Part shown: positions 8,132 through 18,290 of the stretch, piece by piece
How positions within the stretch are numbered: the first letter of the stretch is position 1
Layout of the letters: every line of letters begins with the position of its first letter
Assembly: GCA_021777225.1 (NCBI GenBank)
Contig: JAJYDQ010000009.1
Location: 1-64,000, forward strand
Source of the DNA: Deltaproteobacteria bacterium
GTDB lineage: Bacteria > Desulfobacterota > Desulfomonilia > Desulfomonilales > Desulfomonilaceae
Reading direction: 5' to 3'
DNA length: 64,000 bases
The notes under the pieces: generated by a model
Databases searched by the model: none
Told to the model about the DNA's origin: nothing
The model's input: the letters and a program-made list of their open reading frames with translations, nothing else
Program-made: the position numbers and the translations under genes

Positions 8132-10284
8132 GGACAAAGTTTCGAAGCAGTTTAGCGCTCAAGCTTGCCGTTTTTGTTCTGTGCGGTTCTGTCGCAGTTT
8201 TCTCGGTCGTCTTACTATATAGTTACATTTATTCAAGGCAGATAATCCTTGACCAAGGAAAAGGCAAAGCCCTGAATTTGGCCCTTGCCATGTCCAGAAA
8301 GATTGAACAGCAGTTCATAGCGGTCCATAAACTCCCTAAAAGCCTTGCAGGATTTCTCGAAAGTTCGACTTTTGATCAAAAAACGCTCTCTCGTGTGATT
8401 GAAAAAATGGTGTCGGATAACTCTGAGATTTACGGAATGGCGGTCGCGTTTCAACCATTCGGTTTTGAGAAAAATCTTAGAGCTTTTGCTCCTTATTTTT
8501 ACAAAATAGGTAAAACCCCCCAATATTGCGACTTGAGCAACGCTAAATACAACTATTTCCAGCAGGACTGGTTTCATATTCCAGTTGAATTGAAAGCGCC
8601 GGTTCCAAGTGAACCCTATTATGATGAGGGTGGTGGCAATATTTTAATGGTCACATATTCATTCCCTTTTTTTTACCACTCGGATGACGGAAAAAGATTG
8701 GGAGTCCGGGGAGTGGTGACTGCGGATGTTTCTCTTGAGTGGCTTTCAAAGCTTATGAAAGAAATCAATGAGGACAGGAAAGGTTTTTGTTTTGTTATCA
8801 CCGACACAGGAGTTTTCGTCACTTATCCAAATTTCAATTATGTAATGAGAGAATCCGTTTTCAGCGTCGCTGAGGAAAACAACAACCCTGAATTGAGAAA
8901 GATCGGCCTGCAAATACTTCATTCCAACAGAGGTTTTTTGGACGTTGGGACAAGTTTTTGCACACAGGATTCTTTCCTGGCTTATTCCAAAATACTGTCG
9001 ACCGGCTGGACATTTGGGGCAATTTTCCCCAAGGACGTTTTCTTTGCTGAGGTTGAGAGACTTCATAGGGCAAACTTGTTGATCAGTCTTGTGGGTGTAA
9101 GCATGCTGGCGCTTCTAGCCGTTCTTGTAGCCCGATCCATAGCCCGACCTCTCAAACAGATGGCTGGCGCAGCAAAGAAAATTTCCGTGGGTGATCTCGA
9201 CATTAAACTCGACGCCACTAACCGCTCGGACGAAGTGGGAATTCTCGCCCAATCTTTCACACAGATGGCGGAAGGTTTAAAGGAACGTGATTTTATAAGG
9301 GACGCATTTGGCCGGTACGTGACCCAAGAAGTTGTTAATCGACTGTTAAAATCCCATGATGGTCTGAAATTGGGGGGTGAGATCCGAGAAATATCCATGA
9401 TGATGTCGGATATCAGAGGTTTTACGGCGCTCACCGCAAACATGAAACCTGAAGACATAATCACACTTCTTAATCGATATCTTGGGCAAATGGTGGATAT
9501 ACTCCTCGATTTTAGAGGCATTATCGACGAAATAATAGGGGACGGTATCCTGGCTTTCTTTGGCGCCCCCGAACCTCTGGAAGATCACCCTGAACGAGCC
9601 GTGGCGTGCGCATTGAAGATGCAACAAGCCATGGCCGAAATAAACGCGAGAAACACGATGGATGGACTGCCCAGACTCGAAATGGGGATTGCGATCAATA
9701 CCGGAAGCGTGGTTGTTGGAAACATAGGGTCCGACAAACGCGTAAAATATGGAGCGGTAGGACCTGATGTCAATTTCACCGGAAGAATGGAGTCTTTCAG
9801 TGTTGGAGGTCAGGTCCTGGTATCTCAATCAACGTTTGAACGTTTATCGAACATATTGGATGTAAAAAAAGTTTTGCAAGTTGAAATGAAGGGTTTTGAG
9901 CATAAGGTCAAACTTTATGATGTCACAGGAATCAGAGGCAAATATGGCGTCGCGCTTAAGGACCGGGAAGAAGTTTTCAGGGCCCTCACCAAGCCCATTA
10001 CTTTAACGTATTGTCAACTTAGTCAGAAAACCATTTCATCAAGAGGCACATTGGGAACTTTAAGGGAGGTTTCTCAAAGAGAAGCCAGGACAACCTGTCC
10101 TGAACGAATCGCACAGTGGGAAAACATTAGAATAATTTTACATGATGAAAAAGGAGAAATACCGAAAGCTGTAATTTACGCCAAAGTGATTTCAGTAGAG
10201 GAGGCTCGCGACTTTTACCATGTTACGGTCCACTTTACCTCTGTTTCTCCGCAAGCTCTCCACATCCTTCAAGAAGCTGTTTGA
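8128..10284 (+). CDS. Membrane adenylate/guanylate cyclase with Cache and HAMP domains
   Basis: Layout of the 718 residues: membrane segment (about 12-34), a large periplasmic Cache-type sensor (about 40-310), second membrane segment (about 318-337), HAMP (about 338-390), then a class III nucleotide cyclase domain (about 415-600) and a C-terminal extension of roughly 100 residues of unknown role. The two metal aspartates (D428 in MSDIRGF and D472 in EIIGDGILAFF) and the transition-state pair N549/R553 are present. The usual adenine-selecting lysine is E468, and the second selector site reads G-P-D, so ATP versus GTP preference is not certain. It overlaps the binding-protein gene by 4 bp. Confidence 0.88.
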   Translation: MRTKFRSSLALKLAVFVLCGSVAVFSVVLLYSYIYSRQIILDQGKGKALNLALAMSRKIEQQFIAVHKLPKSLAGFLESSTFDQKTLSRVIEKMVSDNSEIYGMAVAFQPFGFEKNLRAFAPYFYKIGKTPQYCDLSNAKYNYFQQDWFHIPVELKAPVPSEPYYDEGGGNILMVTYSFPFFYHSDDGKRLGVRGVVTADVSLEWLSKLMKEINEDRKGFCFVITDTGVFVTYPNFNYVMRESVFSVAEENNNPELRKIGLQILHSNRGFLDVGTSFCTQDSFLAYSKILSTGWTFGAIFPKDVFFAEVERLHRANLLISLVGVSMLALLAVLVARSIARPLKQMAGAAKKISVGDLDIKLDATNRSDEVGILAQSFTQMAEGLKERDFIRDAFGRYVTQEVVNRLLKSHDGLKLGGEIREISMMMSDIRGFTALTANMKPEDIITLLNRYLGQMVDILLDFRGIIDEIIGDGILAFFGAPEPLEDHPERAVACALKMQQAMAEINARNTMDGLPRLEMGIAINTGSVVVGNIGSDKRVKYGAVGPDVNFTGRMESFSVGGQVLVSQSTFERLSNILDVKKVLQVEMKGFEHKVKLYDVTGIRGKYGVALKDREEVFRALTKPITLTYCQLSQKTISSRGTLGTLREVSQREARTTCPERIAQWENIRIILHDEKGEIPKAVIYAKVISVEEARDFYHVTVHFTSVSPQALHILQEAV

Positions 10285-10322
10285 GTTGGACAATCTCTAA
10301 ACGAGATAGAAAGGAAACCACA

Positions 10323-11063
10323 TTGAAGATTCTTGCGCTTAATTCAAGTCCTCGAGCCGACGGGGTCAGCAAGACCGCAATATTACTAGATGCTATGGTA
10401 AAGGGAATGCGGGAAGGCGGGGCCGATGTCGAGATGATCCCATTGCGGAAAAAATCGGTCAAGAATTGCATAGGATGTTATACGTGCTGGACCAAAATTC
10501 CCGGAACATGCGTCCACAATGATGACATGACCAGGGAACTTTTTCCTAAATGGTTAGAGTCAGACATTGTAGTTTATGCTACCCCACTTTATCATTATAC
10601 CGTTAATGCCAGAATGAAGGCCTTTATAGAACGGACCCTCCCAGCATGGGAACCTTTTCTCAACAGAGTAGATGGCCGGACTCATCACCCGATCCGACAA
10701 AAACCGCCCAAGGCGGTGGTCCTTTCGGTAGCCGGATTTCCAGAATCATCAGTGTTTTCTTTTTTGTCCAGTTACGTGAACATGCTTTTTGGCAAGGGCC
10801 TTCTTGCTGAAATTTATCGACCCGCATCTGAAATAATTGCACTTCCCGTATTTCAGGATAAGGCGAAAGGCATTCTGACCGCTGCTGCCCAAGGCGGACT
10901 TGAGTTAGTCCAGTCGATGAAAATCTCGAAGCAGACCATCGATCAAATCACGGCCCCTATAGTTGAGGATTTTGACGCGTTCGCCAATATGGCAAATTCT
11001 TTCTGGAACACTTGTATTAAAGAAGGCCTGACTCCAGCTGAATTTCAAAAGAAATTTGGATAG
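10323..11063 (+). CDS. Flavodoxin-fold NAD(P)H/FMN-dependent oxidoreductase
   Basis: The chosen start is a TTG at 10323 preceded by GAAAGGA. It gives an N-terminus, KILALNSSPRADG, that begins exactly at the first strand of the fold, while an upstream start at 10281 adds 14 unlikely residues overlapping the cyclase. The phosphate loop SSPRADGVSKT and the CIGCYTCW segment identify the FMN reductase / iron-sulfur flavoprotein family. A strand near residue 90 (YATPLYHYTVNARMKAFIER) contacts the FMN ring in relatives. It may be transcribed with the cyclase. Substrate unknown. Confidence 0.82.
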   Translation: MKILALNSSPRADGVSKTAILLDAMVKGMREGGADVEMIPLRKKSVKNCIGCYTCWTKIPGTCVHNDDMTRELFPKWLESDIVVYATPLYHYTVNARMKAFIERTLPAWEPFLNRVDGRTHHPIRQKPPKAVVLSVAGFPESSVFSFLSSYVNMLFGKGLLAEIYRPASEIIALPVFQDKAKGILTAAAQGGLELVQSMKISKQTIDQITAPIVEDFDAFANMANSFWNTCIKEGLTPAEFQKKFG

Positions 11064-11121
11064 AAATGAACCAAAGACTAAACTCCACGCTCAGTCACGG
11101 GCAAAGGATTGAGGCGGGAAA

Positions 11122-12363
11122 ATGACCAAAAACAAATTGCACTATGGATGGTTTGTTATCCTGGCAGGACTCATGGTGACCATCGGCGCTCATGGGTTCG
11201 GCCGCATGTCCTACACGTTGATCCTCCCGGCAATGAAGGAAGGACTACATTTCAGTTACACTGAACTTGGCTTACTGGGCACGGGGAATTTCATCGGGTA
11301 TCTTTTGATGGCTATTGTAGGAGGATTTCTTGCCGCACGTTTCGGGTCTCGTGTCGTTATTACACTGGCTTTGATCTTGATGGGCGTCACGATGATTTTA
11401 ACTGGTTTGGCCGAAAGTTTCTCTTTTGCTTTTGTTGGCCGGTTGCTCACTGGTTTGGGAAACGGAGCCGCTTACGTTCCAGCCATGGCTCTTGGCTCCG
11501 CATGGTTTTCCGTAGAGCGCCGGGGATTTGCCACAGGGATAGTTTCTGCAGGGATCGGTGGTGGCACAATGATTGCCGGACTTGTGGTCCCAATGATTCT
11601 CGGCGCCTATGGCATTGAGGGGTGGCGCTTTACGTGGTACTACTTGGGAGTGGCCGTGCTGGTGATTGCGTTTACTGCTGGATTTGTCATAAGAAATCGC
11701 CCAGAAGATCTGGGGTTACGCCAGATTGGAGCCAAAACCTTATTGGGAGGCGATACTCCCAGCCCTACAGTTGGTCCCCTGGATTGGAGCAGGATATATA
11801 AAATGAGACCAGTCTGGTATCTCGGAGCGGTTTATTTCATCTATGGCTTTTCCTACATCATATACATGACCTTTTTCGCGGCGTATCTGTGCCGGGAAAT
11901 GGGCCTAACATCAGGGGAAGCGGGCAGGCTCTGGGCGTTGGTTGGCGGTTTGAGCATATTTTGTGGAATCATCTGGGGTGGACTATCCGACAAACTTGGT
12001 CGGGCCAGAGGGGCGGCCCTTGCGTATGTGGCTCTAGCCCTATCATACGCAATTTTTGCGTTGTTTCATGTGAAGCTGGGATTCTATGTGTCCGCTATAG
12101 TCTTCGGACTCACCGCATGGAGTATTCCCACAATTATGGCCGCAACTGCGGGTGATTATGTAGGCTCGAGACTTGCTCCCGCAGGACTCGGTTTTGTTAC
12201 TCTTTTTTTTGGGATTGGCCAGGCGCTTGGACCGTGGATCGGCGGGTATCTTGCGGACGTGACGAAGTCCTTTACAGGTCCGTTTCTGCTCGCGTGCGCA
12301 GTATCTGTGATCGGAGCCATCATGTCTTTAGGATTAAGAGTAATAAATTCATCGGACTCGTAG
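11122..12363 (+). CDS. Major facilitator superfamily transporter
   Basis: The 413-residue protein has about twelve hydrophobic segments in two six-helix halves, with the MFS loop motif GGFLAARFGSR between helices 2 and 3 and its counterpart GGLSDKLGRARGAALA in the second half. It resembles OFA/YbfB-type carriers for organic anions. GCGGGAAAA precedes the ATG. It ends 10 bp from the convergent LysR gene, and the FlK-like thioesterase lies beyond that, so a carboxylic acid substrate is possible but unproven. Confidence 0.88.
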   Translation: MTKNKLHYGWFVILAGLMVTIGAHGFGRMSYTLILPAMKEGLHFSYTELGLLGTGNFIGYLLMAIVGGFLAARFGSRVVITLALILMGVTMILTGLAESFSFAFVGRLLTGLGNGAAYVPAMALGSAWFSVERRGFATGIVSAGIGGGTMIAGLVVPMILGAYGIEGWRFTWYYLGVAVLVIAFTAGFVIRNRPEDLGLRQIGAKTLLGGDTPSPTVGPLDWSRIYKMRPVWYLGAVYFIYGFSYIIYMTFFAAYLCREMGLTSGEAGRLWALVGGLSIFCGIIWGGLSDKLGRARGAALAYVALALSYAIFALFHVKLGFYVSAIVFGLTAWSIPTIMAATAGDYVGSRLAPAGLGFVTLFFGIGQALGPWIGGYLADVTKSFTGPFLLACAVSVIGAIMSLGLRVINSSDS

Positions 12364-12372
12364 GATAAATTG

Positions 12373-13263
12373 CTATTGATTTTGCAAAACTAGATTCAAG
12401 AACGCTCTTTTGTAAGAAGCGATAGTCCGGTTTTTTCTTGTGGCTATAACTAGATAATCCGGGTCAAAATAATGATCCAAAGGTATGAACTCTAATTTTC
12501 GGTTTTTAAGGAGCTGGAGGTCCGGCGATATTGTGGCGAACGATACACCGAGTCCCATTTCAACATAGACAGAACTCAATTCAACGTTGGAAGACTCCAT
12601 GGCGACACGATACGAAAGTCCTAAACGTCGAATCCGTTTCTCTGTGCAGACCCGATCTGGATGGGGTTGATTCCTGGGGTTCAGTATGAGTGGATACCTA
12701 ACTATTTCATCAAAGGTCACCTGGTTTAATGAGGCCAAAGGATGACCTATCGGGACCATTAACACGGTATCAACTTTTTTCCAGCGCCACGAGGCGAGGT
12801 TAGGGGGGGCCGCAGATTCCAGGACAAATCCAAAATCAACGTCGCCACTCTTGACAAGCTCAATCACCGCTTTCTGTGGACGGTCAAGTATGCTCAATTG
12901 GACCTGAGGGCATTGGGCAATATACTCCCGAAGAATTTCCGGAAATAGGTGGTAAAGAGTTGTGAATGGAGCGGCTACACTTAGGGTTCCTCTTTGAATT
13001 CCTTCAAGGTCATGCAGCGATTCGGTTAAAGATTCGTACTTTTCCAGGACTTCTTCAGCAAATCTGAAAAAGTTCTCTCCTTTGGCGGTGATTCGCAGTT
13101 TTCTGTTTCCAATTCTCTCGATGAGCAGGCAACCCAATTCTTCCTCAAGCGCTTTTATTTGCTGGCTTAACGCTGATTGTGTCCTGAATGTGGCTTCCGC
13201 CGCCTTTGTAAAGCTTCCCAATCGGACCACTTGATAGAACCCTATGATTTGCTGCCATTCCAT
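12373..13263 (-). CDS. LysR-family transcriptional regulator (CysB/Cbl-like)
   Basis: Residues 1-60 form the LysR winged helix (GSFTKAAEATFRTQSALSQQIKALEEELG), followed by a periplasmic-binding-protein-like effector domain. At 296 residues it has the usual length. The gene is transcribed away from the FlK-like thioesterase gene with a 111 bp gap, the standard arrangement for a LysR regulator and its target, so it probably controls that gene. The effector is unknown. Confidence 0.92.
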   Translation of the reverse strand: MEWQQIIGFYQVVRLGSFTKAAEATFRTQSALSQQIKALEEELGCLLIERIGNRKLRITAKGENFFRFAEEVLEKYESLTESLHDLEGIQRGTLSVAAPFTTLYHLFPEILREYIAQCPQVQLSILDRPQKAVIELVKSGDVDFGFVLESAAPPNLASWRWKKVDTVLMVPIGHPLASLNQVTFDEIVRYPLILNPRNQPHPDRVCTEKRIRRLGLSYRVAMESSNVELSSVYVEMGLGVSFATISPDLQLLKNRKLEFIPLDHYFDPDYLVIATRKNRTIASYKRAFLNLVLQNQ

Positions 13264-13374
13264 TTTGATTATTTTCGCTAATTAGTTTCATAAGATCTAT
13301 GAATTTGCCTTATCAAGGTATCACTTCTATCATTCATTTCAAAAATAAAAACTTTTCGAGACAAAGGTGTTGAA
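13264..13374. promoter_or_regulatory. Divergent control region between lysR and the FlK-like gene
   Basis: This AT-rich 111 bp spacer must contain both promoters. It has the partial dyads ATAAGATCTAT and CCTTATCAAGG, which could serve LysR binding, but no single site is clear. I see no sequence resembling a fluoride riboswitch. Confidence 0.35.
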
Positions 13375-13800
13375 ATGAAAGATTCTTTAAAACCAGGTTT
13401 GACGTTTGATTTCAGGTTCATAGTGCCAGAAAATAAAACTGTGCCTTTTCTGCTTCCTGAATCACCAGAGTTTCAAGAGATGCCGAGAGTGCTAGCGACA
13501 GGGTTCATGGTGGGCCTAATTGAATGGGCGTGCATCCAGGCAATCAACCCGCATCTGGACTGGCCCAGGGAACAAACGGTGGGGATTGCGGTCGGTCTGA
13601 CTCATTCCGCTGCGACACCCCCCGGATTTACCGTTACGGTGAGCGGCAAACTGGAAAAGGTAGAAGGACGCAAGTTGTTCTTTACTGTATCAGCGGACGA
13701 CGGAATTGATCAAATTTCGGCTGGGACCCACGAGAGGTTCGTGATAGACATCCGAAAATTTGACAGCAAAGTGTCACGAAAAAGTGAGGCGCGATTATGA
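13375..13800 (+). CDS. Fluoroacetyl-CoA thioesterase-like (FlK family) hot-dog protein
   Basis: The 141-residue hot-dog protein matches the FlK family from memory across its length, including [13 protein letters not shown] and THSAATPPG. The FlK catalytic residues appear at the same numbers: T42, E50 and a histidine at 77 (76 in FlK), with the supporting arginine at 121 (120 in FlK). FlK hydrolyses fluoroacetyl-CoA and spares acetyl-CoA; a gating phenylalanine of FlK (F36) is methionine here, while F33 is kept. Related proteins of unknown substrate are widespread, so detoxification of fluoroacetyl-CoA is only a hypothesis. AAAGGTG precedes the ATG; the stop overlaps the transketolase end by 6 bp. 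Confidence 0.82.
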   Translation: MKDSLKPGLTFDFRFIVPENKTVPFLLPESPEFQEMPRVLATGFMVGLIEWACIQAINPHLDWPREQTVGIAVGLTHSAATPPGFTVTVSGKLEKVEGRKLFFTVSADDGIDQISAGTHERFVIDIRKFDSKVSRKSEARL

Positions 13801-15813
13801 GATTTTGTTCCTTGCCACTTCCAACGCGTTTTTTACTACGTTTTCAACGGTAAAACCGTAATGAGACAAAACAACAGACCCCGGCGCAGACGCCCCAAAT
13901 TTGTCAATTGATATCGCCCTCCCTCTGGATCCTGTCCATCTCTCCCATCCCAGCGAAGACCCTGCTTCCAAGGCTAATCTTGCTCGTATTTTAGGAGGGA
14001 GGACCTGGTCAATATATTTTTGAGGCTGTTTCTCAAACAGGTCCCAGCTAGGCATTGACACAACCCGTGTAACGATGTTGTGTTCTCGCAATAACGTGTC
14101 CTGCGCTTTCAGCGCAAGACTAACTTCTGACCCGGAAGCTATAATAATAAGAGAGGGGTCCTTCTGAATGTCGGAAAGAACGTAAGCTCCACGTTCCAAA
14201 AGCGCAGCGCTTGCAAAGTTTTTCCTGTCAAGAATGGGCAGACTCTGCCTTGTCAGTATTAACGCAACCGGGCCTTTACTTTGCATTGCTATTCGCCAGG
14301 CTTCCGCCGTTTCATTGGCGTCTCCGGGCCTTATGGTTGACAAGTTTGGGATAGCACGAAGAGAAGCAAGATGTTCGACTGGTTGATGGGTTGGGCCATC
14401 TTCACCCACTGCCACGCTGTCATGCGTAAAAACAAATATCGAGTGGACATTCATTATGGCTGACAGCCTGATGGCTGGTCTCATGTAATCGCTGAATACA
14501 AAGAAGGTAGCCCCATAAGGTATCACACCACCGTGAAGCGCCATTCCGTTAACAATTCCTCCCATGGCGAATTCCCGAACCCCAAAATGAATGTTGCGTC
14601 CTGAAGGTTCATCCGGGCCCTGTGCAGAGTCACCTGAGATCATCGTTTTGGTAGACGGAGACAGATCCGCAGAACCACCTATAATGTTTGAGACTTTTCT
14701 GGCTATAGCGTTCAAGACCTTTCCTGAAGAAACTCGCGTAGCTTCCGGTTTGTCCTCTGGTTTAAACACGGGAATTTCGGAATCCCATTTGTCTGGAAGA
14801 TCGCCTCGGATTTGACACAGGAACCTTTCCTCTCCCTCAGGAAAAGCTCTGGCATAATCCCGCATAAGGCTATTCCATTGTTTTTCAAGATTTTCGCCCC
14901 GTTCCACACATTTTCGGAAATGTGTCTGCGCTTCTTCAGGAATGTAGAATTGCCTATCTGATGGCCACTCAAGTCGATCTTTCGTAGCTTTCAACGCTTG
15001 TTCGCCGAGAGGCTCACCGTGAGCGGAGGCGCTATCTTGCTTGGGACTTCCATAACCGATATGCGTTCTTACAATGACGAGAGAAGGTCGGTTGATCTCA
15101 TGCTTAGCTTCCTCGATGGCCGCTTGGATAGCTTCAAGGTTGTTGCCATCAGAAACTCTGGTTACATGCCAACCGTATGCCTGAAATCTGGCTCCGACAT
15201 TTTCGGTGAAAGCAAGATCAGTGCTACCTTCTATTGAAATTTTGTTATCGTCATACAAATAAATAATCTTGCCAAGTTTAAGATGACCGGCGAGAGACGC
15301 TGCTTCGGAAGAAACCCCTTCCATCATGTCCCCGTCTGATATGATCGAGTAGATATGATGGTCAACAATTGGAAATCCCGGTTTGTTGAAATCAGAAGCT
15401 AGAAAGCGCTCGGCTATGGCCATACCTATTCCCATGGCAAATCCCTGTCCAAGAGGCCCGGTAGTCGCTTCTACTCCAGGAGTCAGGCCACATTCGGGGT
15501 GGCCAGGAGTCTTGCTCTCCCACTGTCGGAAACGTTTGATTTCCTCAATAGGGAGATCGTAGCCGGTGAGATGTAACAGCGCATATTGCAAGGCTGAACC
15601 ATGTCCCGCTGATAGTATGAAACGGTCTCTGTTCGGCCAGTTCGGATTTCGGGGGTTGAATTTCAAGAAACGGGTCCAAAGCACATATGCCATTGAAGCC
15701 GTTCCTAAAGGCAATCCGGGATGACCTGAATTGGCCTGTTGCACCATGTCCACAGACAACGTTCTGATTGTGTTAATACATAACTGGTCTATAGAGTCCT
15801 CTGAGGCGTTCAT
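13795..15813 (-). CDS. tkt: Transketolase
   Basis: The full-length 672-residue enzyme transfers two-carbon ketol units in the pentose phosphate pathway and carbon fixation routes, using thiamine diphosphate. The N-terminal cofactor region has [10 protein letters not shown] and the diphosphate/metal motif SDGDMMEG near residue 157. The middle domain has the conserved [16 protein letters not shown]-like segment (here [17 protein letters not shown]). AGGAATACC precedes the ATG. It lies 66 bp after the YyaL-like gene on the same strand. Confidence 0.97.
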   Translation of the reverse strand: MNASEDSIDQLCINTIRTLSVDMVQQANSGHPGLPLGTASMAYVLWTRFLKFNPRNPNWPNRDRFILSAGHGSALQYALLHLTGYDLPIEEIKRFRQWESKTPGHPECGLTPGVEATTGPLGQGFAMGIGMAIAERFLASDFNKPGFPIVDHHIYSIISDGDMMEGVSSEAASLAGHLKLGKIIYLYDDNKISIEGSTDLAFTENVGARFQAYGWHVTRVSDGNNLEAIQAAIEEAKHEINRPSLVIVRTHIGYGSPKQDSASAHGEPLGEQALKATKDRLEWPSDRQFYIPEEAQTHFRKCVERGENLEKQWNSLMRDYARAFPEGEERFLCQIRGDLPDKWDSEIPVFKPEDKPEATRVSSGKVLNAIARKVSNIIGGSADLSPSTKTMISGDSAQGPDEPSGRNIHFGVREFAMGGIVNGMALHGGVIPYGATFFVFSDYMRPAIRLSAIMNVHSIFVFTHDSVAVGEDGPTHQPVEHLASLRAIPNLSTIRPGDANETAEAWRIAMQSKGPVALILTRQSLPILDRKNFASAALLERGAYVLSDIQKDPSLIIIASGSEVSLALKAQDTLLREHNIVTRVVSMPSWDLFEKQPQKYIDQVLPPKIRARLALEAGSSLGWERWTGSRGRAISIDKFGASAPGSVVLSHYGFTVENVVKNALEVARNKIS

Positions 15814-15879
15814 ATTGGTATTCCTTATGAATCAATGTATATCCTTTGAATCATAACCGATGATAAATGATTTTCACAA

Positions 15880-18027
15880 TTAATTTGTTCTCAATATTGA
15901 CAACATCTTTTCTGGGTTGTTTGTTGGCGATTCGCATTTGTAGTTGCCACATACGAATGCAGTTACGTGTTTGTTGGTCATTTCGAAGTCTTTCAAATAC
16001 GGGGCAATTGAAACAATTTCTGTGGGTTTCGTATCAGAGTTTTTAAAAATGACCACCTTGTTGGGGATATACGCGGAATTTAGGCGCTCAAGCATAATGT
16101 CCGTTTCAACGGAGCTTTCAGGGCCCACAATGATTACTTCAAATGAAGGCCCCAGAAGAAAGTCTACGAAGAGCAGGAATTGTGTATAAGCCGACGGAAA
16201 TCGCTTCACATCTGCAGAGAATGCCTTTCCAATGGCTAAAACCATTGAATCAAATTCCAGCGAGGCGCAAATTCTTGAAAGCTTGATCAAATTCATCGCG
16301 GCGACTGAATTCCCGGATGGGGTCGCTCCATCGTAAATCTCTTTCTGGCGCACCAGGAGTTTTTCACTATCGTCGGCCGTGAAAAAAAATCCACCAGATT
16401 CCTTATCCCAAAAACGCTCCAAAAAATCGTCGTGTAATTGCAAAGCAACTTTCAAATAAATGATCTCAAAAGATGTTTCGTAGAGTTCAAGAAGGCCCCA
16501 GATAAAAAACGAATAATCATCAACGTGCGCTGAAAGACCCGCTTCTCCAAGACGATACCGGCGTAACAGTCTTCCGTTTGCATCACGCATTTTAGCAATT
16601 ATAAAATCGGCTGCTCTTGCCGCCGCTAAAAAGTAATCCTTGTTTCCGAAAACCCTTGAAGCTTTTGATAAAGCCGCTATCATCAATCCATTCCAGTCTG
16701 TGAGAATTTTGTCATCTTTGTGAGGATGGACACGTTTCTCCCTGATTTCGAAAAGTCGTTTTCGAGCGCTTTCCCAGGTTTCCTGAATTTTTTTTTCCGT
16801 GAAGCCTAATTGGCCATTTAACTTTTCTAAAGGCCTTTTCAAATGAAGGATATTTCGGCCATTCAGGGACTGGGTGGACTCTTCTTTGAAATTCCCCATA
16901 CTAAAAACATTGAAGGCCCTTTCTACAAAACGGGCCTCAGTCTCTGGTAAAATTTCCTGTATTTCGTCCAGGGTCCAGAGATAAAATTTCCCTTCCTCAC
17001 CTTCGCTGTCGGCGTCTTCAGCCGAATAAAAACCACCCTCCGGAGACGTTAAATCGCGCAAAACATAATCGAATATTTGTTCCACCGTTTTTTTGTAACT
17101 GATTTTATTTGTAGCCTCGTACGCTTCAGTGTAAGCAAGGGCCAGCATAGCCTGATCATAGAGCATTTTTTCGAAATGGGGAGTCAGCCATTGGGCGTCG
17201 GTAGAATACCTGTGAAAACCAAACCCAACGTGATCAAAGATCCCTCCTAAGCGCATTTGATCCAAGGTCATTGTGGCCATTTGCAGGGCCTTTTCATCGC
17301 CGGAGCGCTTCCAGTATCTTAAAAGAAACAAAATATTATGCGGGGTCGGAAATTTCGGCGCCTCCCCAAAGCCTCCATATCTCGGATCGAATCTCTGAGT
17401 AAGTTGATTGAAGGCAGTTTTCAAAGTGTCGAGGTCAAGTATCCCCGTAGGGTCTTGTTCAGTCGAAAGATTCAGGGCTGTGACTATTTTCTCTGTTGCG
17501 TCATCAATTTGGGCCCTGTCATTGAACCAGAGTTGTTCTATTCTTGCAGAAAGATCAAGCAGCCCTATTCTGCCCTGTCGAGAATATTTGGGGAAGTATG
17601 TTCCTGCGAAAAATGGTTTCTTGTCAGGAGTCATAACTATATTTAGCGGCCATCCCCCTCCTCCTGTCATCATTTGGCACACAGTCATATAGGCGTGATC
17701 TATATCTGGCCTTTCCTCCCTGTCCACCTTGATTGAAACAAAGACTTTATTCATAAGCTCAGCGACTTCGTCATCTTCGAATGATTCTTTCTCCATTACG
17801 TGGCACCAGTGACATGTTGAATAACCTATTGACAGAAAGATGGGTTTGTCCTCCTGTTTTGCCCTTTCAAAAGCCTCGACACCCCATGCGTGCCAATCAA
17901 CCGGATTGTAAGCGTGTTGAAGAAGATAGGGGCTTTTCTCATCAATCAACCGGTTGGGGCGATTTTTGCGAAAATCAACTGGGTCTGTACGGTTTGTGTC
18001 GTTGCTATTACCGAGTCTAATTGTCAT
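15880..18027 (-). CDS. Thioredoxin-domain protein of the YyaL/SPATA20 (DUF255) family
   Basis: This 715-residue protein starts with the family opening [18 protein letters not shown] and a thioredoxin-like domain with the CHWCHV motif (near residues 69-75). A long C-terminal region follows with the alpha/alpha-toroid fold of glycan epimerases and hydrolases. The family is widespread and highly conserved, but no biochemical role is established. CAGGAGA precedes the ATG at 18027. Confidence 0.93.
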   Translation of the reverse strand: MTIRLGNSNDTNRTDPVDFRKNRPNRLIDEKSPYLLQHAYNPVDWHAWGVEAFERAKQEDKPIFLSIGYSTCHWCHVMEKESFEDDEVAELMNKVFVSIKVDREERPDIDHAYMTVCQMMTGGGGWPLNIVMTPDKKPFFAGTYFPKYSRQGRIGLLDLSARIEQLWFNDRAQIDDATEKIVTALNLSTEQDPTGILDLDTLKTAFNQLTQRFDPRYGGFGEAPKFPTPHNILFLLRYWKRSGDEKALQMATMTLDQMRLGGIFDHVGFGFHRYSTDAQWLTPHFEKMLYDQAMLALAYTEAYEATNKISYKKTVEQIFDYVLRDLTSPEGGFYSAEDADSEGEEGKFYLWTLDEIQEILPETEARFVERAFNVFSMGNFKEESTQSLNGRNILHLKRPLEKLNGQLGFTEKKIQETWESARKRLFEIREKRVHPHKDDKILTDWNGLMIAALSKASRVFGNKDYFLAAARAADFIIAKMRDANGRLLRRYRLGEAGLSAHVDDYSFFIWGLLELYETSFEIIYLKVALQLHDDFLERFWDKESGGFFFTADDSEKLLVRQKEIYDGATPSGNSVAAMNLIKLSRICASLEFDSMVLAIGKAFSADVKRFPSAYTQFLLFVDFLLGPSFEVIIVGPESSVETDIMLERLNSAYIPNKVVIFKNSDTKPTEIVSIAPYLKDFEMTNKHVTAFVCGNYKCESPTNNPEKMLSILRTN

Positions 18028-18290
18028 GGTGTTGTCTCCTGTATAGTAATTTCAGGTTTGGCGCAAAAAATATTGTCAATTATGTAGAGTGCGATACAGG
18101 CCAAAGGATTCGGAATCAGGTCTCAAATCTAATTGCCGGCGGAGTGCTTTAAATTTTTTATCGAACCATCCTTTATAGAAACTATCTATGCTTGCTTGTT
18201 CTTGAGTAGTGATCTAAACTGCGCAAATAGTTACTTATATTCAAAGATTGGAATCCCCTCAAAAAATTGGCCTCTTCCGGAGGTGTTTTC

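Noticed and set aside
9063-9521. 152-codon minus-strand frame opposite the cyclase
   Set aside because: Fully antisense to conserved HAMP and cyclase sequence; Ser/Arg-rich composition typical of a shadow frame.
13264-13374. Fluoride riboswitch near the FlK-like gene
   Set aside because: None of the conserved segments or the pseudoknot pattern could be found in this spacer.
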